9,469 nucleotides of DNA from JAGORY01 sp964517585. GTDB taxonomy: Bacteria > Patescibacteriota > Gracilibacteria > Peribacterales > Peribacteraceae. The stretch spans positions 1 to 9,469 of the forward strand of contig CAZFCB010000043.1 in NCBI GenBank assembly GCA_964517585.1. Reading direction: 5' to 3'. The notes below the pieces were generated by a model. It had not been told where the DNA came from and made no database searches. It worked only from the letters and a program-made list of their open reading frames with translations. Position 1 is the stretch's first letter, and each line of letters starts with the position of its first letter. Shown here in pieces: positions 5,983 through 9,469 of this stretch. Position numbers and translations under genes: made by a program.

Positions 5983-6030
5983 GGCACCAGCAAAAGACTA
6001 CGGATGGCAACCTACGCTGCGCGAAGGTTG
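5983..6030. repeat. Degenerate repeat relic abutting tRNA-Leu
   Basis: CCAGCAAAAG (5987-5996) is the exact reverse complement of CTTTTGCTGG in the 66-bp repeat, and GGATGGC (6002-6008) matches it in the same orientation. From 6011, CCTACGC and a later GGTTG resemble the repeat start in direct orientation. CAACCT (6008-6013) and AGGTTG (6025-6030) form a hairpin that reaches the encoded CCA of tRNA-Leu. It is probably a decayed or rearranged third copy. Confidence 0.5.
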
Positions 6031-6116
6031 GTGCCGGGGGTGGGAATTGAACCCACACACCCTGTTACGGATAAGGGATTTTAAGTCCCTCGCGTCTCCC
6101 ATTCCGCCACCCCGGC
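6029..6116 (-). tRNA. tRNA-Leu (anticodon UAA), CCA encoded
   Basis: The minus strand from 6116 gives acceptor GCCGGGG (6116-6110), T8 and G9, a D arm, an anticodon stem AGGGA/TCCCT with loop CTTAAAA (anticodon TAA), a long class II variable arm, a T arm GTGGG-TTCAATT-CCCAC, and acceptor CCCCGGC (6039-6033). The discriminator is A (6032) and CCA is encoded at 6031-6029. Discriminator A and the long variable arm fit tRNA-Leu reading UUA and, by wobble, UUG. The gene is complete and divergent from the transporter gene. Confidence 0.97.
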
Positions 6117-6125
6117 ATGATGCGC

Positions 6126-6155
6126 AGTATATCCTGAAAGATTGTTTTTTGTGAT
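6126..6155 (-). promoter_or_regulatory. Candidate tRNA-Leu promoter
   Basis: The minus strand carries TATACT (6131-6126; 5 of 6 to TATAAT), 18 nt after ATCACA (6155-6150; 4 of 6 to TTGACA). The predicted start near 6119 is only about 3 nt ahead of the mature tRNA 5' end at 6116. Found by eye. Confidence 0.4.
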
Positions 6156-6158
6156 TCA

Positions 6159-6187
6159 TTTACTAAAATATAAAAATATGTTATAAT
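6159..6187 (+). promoter_or_regulatory. Promoter of the transporter gene (TTTACT-N17-TATAAT)
   Basis: A perfect -10 TATAAT (6182-6187) lies 17 nt after TTTACT (6159-6164; 4 of 6 to TTGACA) in A/T-rich DNA. The predicted start near 6194 leaves an untranslated leader of only about 13 nt before ATG 6207, with no Shine-Dalgarno sequence, so the mRNA would be nearly leaderless. Confidence 0.65.
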
Positions 6188-6206
6188 TTTAACTACACAT
6201 ATATTC

Positions 6207-7220
6207 ATGTTTTTCTTTCGAAAAGTAAGCCAGCAGCGGCTAGGACTCGTATTTGGTTTTGGAACACTCTTGTGGTCTGGAACGTTTTATGCGCTTGCCA
6301 AAGGACTTACGCCTTTCTTGTCTCCGATCACACTTCTGCTTCTGAGCGAGGCGCTGACTGCAATGTTCATTATTATGACATTTGGCTTCGTACCTTTGCT
6401 CAAGAAATTTTCCAAGATGGATAGTGCAAGTATTCGCATGTCGATCATCGTTGGTCTGATAAATTCAGCAATTGCACCACTCTTACTTTTCACAGGCCTT
6501 TCTTACACCACTGCCATTAACGCGACGATTTTATCATCCTCTGAAGTTGTCTATGTACTATTGCTCAGTCACTTTCTTCTTGGCGAACGCATGAGTCGCA
6601 TGCAGGCAATTGGCATGTTTACTGTCATTATTGGGATAGTCATCGTTAACATTTCTGCAGCATCTGATGGGGTACGCATGCACGACGGAGACATTCTTAT
6701 TTTGCTTGCTGCGGTTGCTTATGGTTCGGGCACTGTCCTCTTTAAGAAGTATCTGTCCCATATCATGCCGGAGCTTGCAATCGTCATCCGTAATATTGCC
6801 GCCATTATTGCGGTAGGATTTGTTAGTCTGATCTTCAGCCATTCTGTGTCAGCTGAAGTGGCTGTATTTCCAATACAAAAAGTCCTTCCCCTCCTTGCGT
6901 TTGCTTTTTTCTCGCGTTACCTGAGCCTCACATTTTTCTATGAAGCACTAGATAGACTCCCGGCAACAACGTTGTCGCTGATCTTGATTGCCAGCCCAAT
7001 TTCGGGAGTCGTTTTTGCGTATCTTATTTTAGGTGAGCATATTCAGTCGTATCACATACTCGGTGGCATCTTCATTATTTTTGGCCTCCTGCTTGAACAA
7101 ACTTCGGAGCAGTCACTGCGCTCATTCAAAGGTCATAGACTCTTTCATGTTCCCTTCATACATCGCACTTCATACATTGTGACTCAACCGACTATGCCTG
7201 TTCTACCGAAAAATATTTAG
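6207..7220 (+). CDS. EamA/DMT-family transporter (10 membrane spans)
   Basis: 337 residues built as two tandem EamA units (about 9-150 and 160-296), each with five hydrophobic spans, as in drug/metabolite transporters that move amino acids, nucleotide sugars or small metabolites across the inner membrane. Each unit ends with the family's GE motif: LLGER (124-128) and ILGEH (274-278). The substrate cannot be read from the sequence. A hydrophilic tail of about 40 residues (298-337) rich in basic and aromatic residues extends beyond the usual end. Translation likely starts at ATG 6207, without a ribosome site, from a near-leaderless transcript. The TAG stop (7218-7220) overlaps the TAA of the convergent sortase gene. 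Confidence 0.9.
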   Translation: MFFFRKVSQQRLGLVFGFGTLLWSGTFYALAKGLTPFLSPITLLLLSEALTAMFIIMTFGFVPLLKKFSKMDSASIRMSIIVGLINSAIAPLLLFTGLSYTTAINATILSSSEVVYVLLLSHFLLGERMSRMQAIGMFTVIIGIVIVNISAASDGVRMHDGDILILLAAVAYGSGTVLFKKYLSHIMPELAIVIRNIAAIIAVGFVSLIFSHSVSAEVAVFPIQKVLPLLAFAFFSRYLSLTFFYEALDRLPATTLSLILIASPISGVVFAYLILGEHIQSYHILGGIFIIFGLLLEQTSEQSLRSFKGHRLFHVPFIHRTSYIVTQPTMPVLPKNI

Positions 7221-8467
7221 ATAGGAAGTGCCTCCAGTCTGGTGAACGGATTATCTCGTACATCAACTGTTTTTTCTCCCACTTTGAGAATTTCTCCTGA
7301 AGCTGGGTCTATTTCTTCAGCTTCTACAATGAGGCGCCGGAGAGTCGTGCCAACGGGAGTACATGTCATGAGTGTCGATTTCCTCTGGCTTGTAGGCTGA
7401 TCGAGAACCGAAACGTTATTCGGCTTCACTTCGTACTTCTTCGTGATGCGATACGTGTGATGATCTCCGCCATAGTAGACAGTGTAGGTATCTCCGAGTT
7501 CAAGTTCATGGAGACGTGCAAAGACGTCTTTGTATCTTCCGTCATCCCACGGCAAGTATGAACTGTGACCAGTCAGGAAAAAGTTTCCTGCCTGACCAGG
7601 CTGTGCAGAACCCGGATAGTGCACAACTCCATCCCGGAGCGCGTCCTGAATATCCACTTCAAACTGTTTCCAATCTTCCCTCATGAGTGCGTCCATGCTT
7701 GGTCGAACGATGGGAATATTTTTACCAAGTTTTGGAATGATCAATCGATCCTCATATGGCCCTACTGAAGGGAGGTACTTCAAAATATTTGCGTTGCCCG
7801 ATGAGTGTGACGCTCGAAAAGCTTTGACAGTAGATGAACCGCCACTGAGGTCAGTCAGTGCCTGCTCTGTGGAAATATTCTCACCGAGAGCCAATTCCGC
7901 TCGAGCGATTTGCCAAAAACTTTGGTAGTTCATGCCCACAAAAAGCACGCCAAAGATCAGCCCAAACGTTCCGCCGAATCGGACAGTGTCAATCATGAAG
8001 AGAGTGATCTTTCGGTGCTGGCGTTTACCTGGTTTTCGTCCCGGCATTCGTACGGGGGACTTAGCGACATTCCAGAAAGCTTTCATACTTTCCGCTGTTT
8101 TCTCAGGTATATGGGAGAGTGCATTCTTGATGTGTGCTATGCCACTTCCAGCATCAGCACTGGTTCTTGAGAGTTGTCGACTACTTTCTTCAATGGACTG
8201 GCGAATAATGGCTTTGGTCGTCGAGCCAACATTGTATAAAGCCGTAGGTTTTTTTTTCGTTGTAGCGAAAGGCTCAGGGTTTTTGATCTCGCGTACTTCA
8301 CTGCGAGTTTCTTCAAGCAGTGTCCAGGTATCAGCATGTGTCTGAGAGACTGGAGACTTCTCGTGAGTATCCTTTGGAATTTCTTTCACGATGCTTCCGA
8401 GGATGATATTGCCGTTGTGGTCGTAGTGGGCTCGAAGCACTATAAGTAAATGCAAGGAAATAGTCAC
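7217..8467 (-). CDS. Sortase-family cysteine transpeptidase with long N-terminal cytoplasmic region
   Basis: 416 residues from a GTG start. Sortases cleave a C-terminal sorting signal and attach the protein to the cell surface. The catalytic domain is about 240-400, with His301 (LTGHSSY), Cys369 (TLMTCTP) and an arginine (Arg377 or Arg378, TTLRRL). The TLxTC box resembles class D/E sortases. One transmembrane helix lies at about 164-181, unusually far in: it is preceded by some 160 charged residues ending in a basic patch (138-153), predicting a cytoplasmic domain, and followed by an outside stalk. The start is uncertain. No ribosome site precedes GTG 8467, and a TACAAT -10-like box (8475-8470) would start transcription downstream of it; GTG 8389 with GGAAG (8398-8394) is an alternative. 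The gene lies 55 nt downstream of mnmA on the same strand. No LPxTG-like substrate is seen in the window. Confidence 0.86.
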   Translation of the reverse strand: MTISLHLLIVLRAHYDHNGNIILGSIVKEIPKDTHEKSPVSQTHADTWTLLEETRSEVREIKNPEPFATTKKKPTALYNVGSTTKAIIRQSIEESSRQLSRTSADAGSGIAHIKNALSHIPEKTAESMKAFWNVAKSPVRMPGRKPGKRQHRKITLFMIDTVRFGGTFGLIFGVLFVGMNYQSFWQIARAELALGENISTEQALTDLSGGSSTVKAFRASHSSGNANILKYLPSVGPYEDRLIIPKLGKNIPIVRPSMDALMREDWKQFEVDIQDALRDGVVHYPGSAQPGQAGNFFLTGHSSYLPWDDGRYKDVFARLHELELGDTYTVYYGGDHHTYRITKKYEVKPNNVSVLDQPTSQRKSTLMTCTPVGTTLRRLIVEAEEIDPASGEILKVGEKTVDVRDNPFTRLEALPI

Positions 8468-8522
8468 TCATTGTAGCACAGAAGCGCCTTTTTCGCACTT
8501 TGACAGAGTGTAAAAGAGGTGG

Positions 8523-9469
8523 TTAAACCGATCTCTCCATCACTCCACCACCAATGACTTCCTCGCCTCGGTACAGTACAAGTGACTGGCCAGGCGCCTG
8601 AGGCCCCTGAGATGTACGAAACTGAAATATCCCACCGGAGCCTGTGAGTGTTAACGTGCCACGCTTTTTGGCTGAGAGCGAACGAACGCGGCACTCAAAC
8701 GGTACCTGCGTATCTTTTTCAGGTGTCCAGGCAATGAATCTCATCTCTGACAGTGTGACAGAATCTGTGTGTACACTGCCTTTTTCAGCAACGATCAGTC
8801 GGTTCGTTCGTGTCTCTTTTTCAACAACTTCAAGCGGTACTTTGAGTCCACCTATGTTAAGCCCGCGTCTTTGACCAATGGTGTACAGAGGCAGCCCTTG
8901 GTGTGTTCCAACAACTGTACCGTCTCGACGCGTGATCTTGCCAGGGACTACTGCATCCGACAGGTGTCTCTTTAAAAATTCCTCAGGTGTTTTCTCCGGG
9001 AAGAAGCAAAGATCCTGACTCTCTCGGTAAGAATCTGGAACTGGTACCGAAAAATGACGTGCAAGTCCGTAGACTTCTGACTTGAGCAAGTTGCCCAGAG
9101 GAAAATAGATACGCTTCAATTGCTCTTGTGTCAGTCCATAGAGGTAGTAGCTCTGATCTTTCTTCTTATCGACGGATTCCAGAAGCACCATACGCTCTGT
9201 TCCGTTCGACATTCTTTCGGTGGCGCACCTTGCGTAATGACCCGTTGCTAGCTTGTCGCACCCAAGCTCCTCGGCAAGAGTGAGTAGCTTGCCGAATTTT
9301 ATTGTTCTATTGCATCCGATACAGGGATTTGGCGTCAGTCCTCGTCGGTGATCTTCAAGAAACGGATCAACAACGGTCTCCTTAAATTCCTTTTCAAGAT
9401 CGATGATCCGTAGTGGTATACCGAGTTTCTTCGCAACATTCGAGGCACGCGAAATATTTTGTGTCGTAC
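8523..9469 (-). CDS. mnmA: tRNA-specific 2-thiouridylase, N-terminus outside window
   Basis: The open frame continues past the internal ATG at 9212 to the window edge; 314 residues are visible. MnmA adds sulphur to U34 of tRNA-Lys, -Glu and -Gln using ATP and a relayed persulphide. Both cysteines are present: the one in TPNPCIGCN (second Cys, codon 9314-9312) and the one in ESQDLCFF (codon 9008-9006). Further family signatures are IKFGKL, LATGHYAR, KKKDQSYYLYGL, YTIGQRRGL and a C-terminal GEEVIGGGV. The PP-loop ATP site (SGGxDS) should lie in the roughly 40-50 missing N-terminal residues. The ATG at 9212 (after GHYARCATER) is internal and not the true start. The gene ends in TAA; the 55-nt gap to the sortase holds only a weak 5-bp stem and no convincing terminator. 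Confidence 0.96.
   Translation of the reverse strand, partial: TTQNISRASNVAKKLGIPLRIIDLEKEFKETVVDPFLEDHRRGLTPNPCIGCNRTIKFGKLLTLAEELGCDKLATGHYARCATERMSNGTERMVLLESVDKKKDQSYYLYGLTQEQLKRIYFPLGNLLKSEVYGLARHFSVPVPDSYRESQDLCFFPEKTPEEFLKRHLSDAVVPGKITRRDGTVVGTHQGLPLYTIGQRRGLNIGGLKVPLEVVEKETRTNRLIVAEKGSVHTDSVTLSEMRFIAWTPEKDTQVPFECRVRSLSAKKRGTLTLTGSGGIFQFRTSQGPQAPGQSLVLYRGEEVIGGGVMERSV

Noticed and set aside
5942..6154. Small plus-strand frame of 70 codons
   Set aside because: It crosses the repeat and the antisense of tRNA-Leu; no ribosome site or recognisable product.
8491..8515. Terminator between mnmA and the sortase gene
   Set aside because: Only a 5-bp stem including a G-T pair (GCACT/AGTGT) is visible, with no U-tract on the minus strand.

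Overview
The window looks like bacterial chromosome from a small-genome, uncultivated lineage. A Patescibacteria/CPR-type organism is my best inference. It rests on a CPR-style type IV secretion pilin coupled to a PKD-domain membrane protein with a very long proline-rich tail, a sortase with an odd N-terminal extension, weak or absent Shine-Dalgarno sites, short intergenic gaps, and hairpin-forming repeats beside a tRNA gene. No phage, plasmid, transposase or CRISPR gene is visible.

Layout. 1-53: 5' part of tRNA-Phe(GAA), minus strand, cut by the window edge. 54-370: control region with two candidate plus-strand promoters, a stable hairpin at the predicted transcript start and a textbook intrinsic terminator (270-296), all ahead of an unrecognised multi-pass membrane protein (371-1282, plus). 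1112-1196: a tract made almost only of G and T, where this gene collides tail to tail with a large minus-strand gene; each frame runs on into the antisense of the other. 3653-1017 (minus): a VirB2/TrbC-like pilin whose stop codon directly abuts the start codon of a signal peptide/PKD/transmembrane/proline-rich protein. 3679-3688: overlapping divergent -10 elements. 3718-5745 (plus): a likely two-gene operon of an M24 Xaa-Pro peptidase and a type I asparaginase homologue with altered active-site residues. 5746-6028: a perfect 66-bp direct repeat in two copies plus a degenerate relic that reaches the 3' end of tRNA-Leu(UAA) (6029-6116, minus). 6207-7220 (plus): an EamA/DMT transporter with a good promoter and no ribosome binding site. 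7217-8467 (minus): a sortase whose stop overlaps the transporter stop by 4 nt. 8523-9469 (minus): mnmA, lacking its N-terminus at the window edge.

How the parts may work together (inference). The pilin and PKD protein form a unit for an envelope-spanning apparatus: pilin subunits in the membrane, and an extracellular PKD sensor or adhesin joined to a cytoplasmic proline-rich docking tail. The sortase is another cell-surface function. The peptidase, amidase homologue and transporter suit a scavenging life style. The tRNA genes and mnmA are translation housekeeping. The weakest point is the 1112-1196 junction, which may be an assembly or base-calling artefact; the 3' ends of both genes meeting there should be treated as unresolved.
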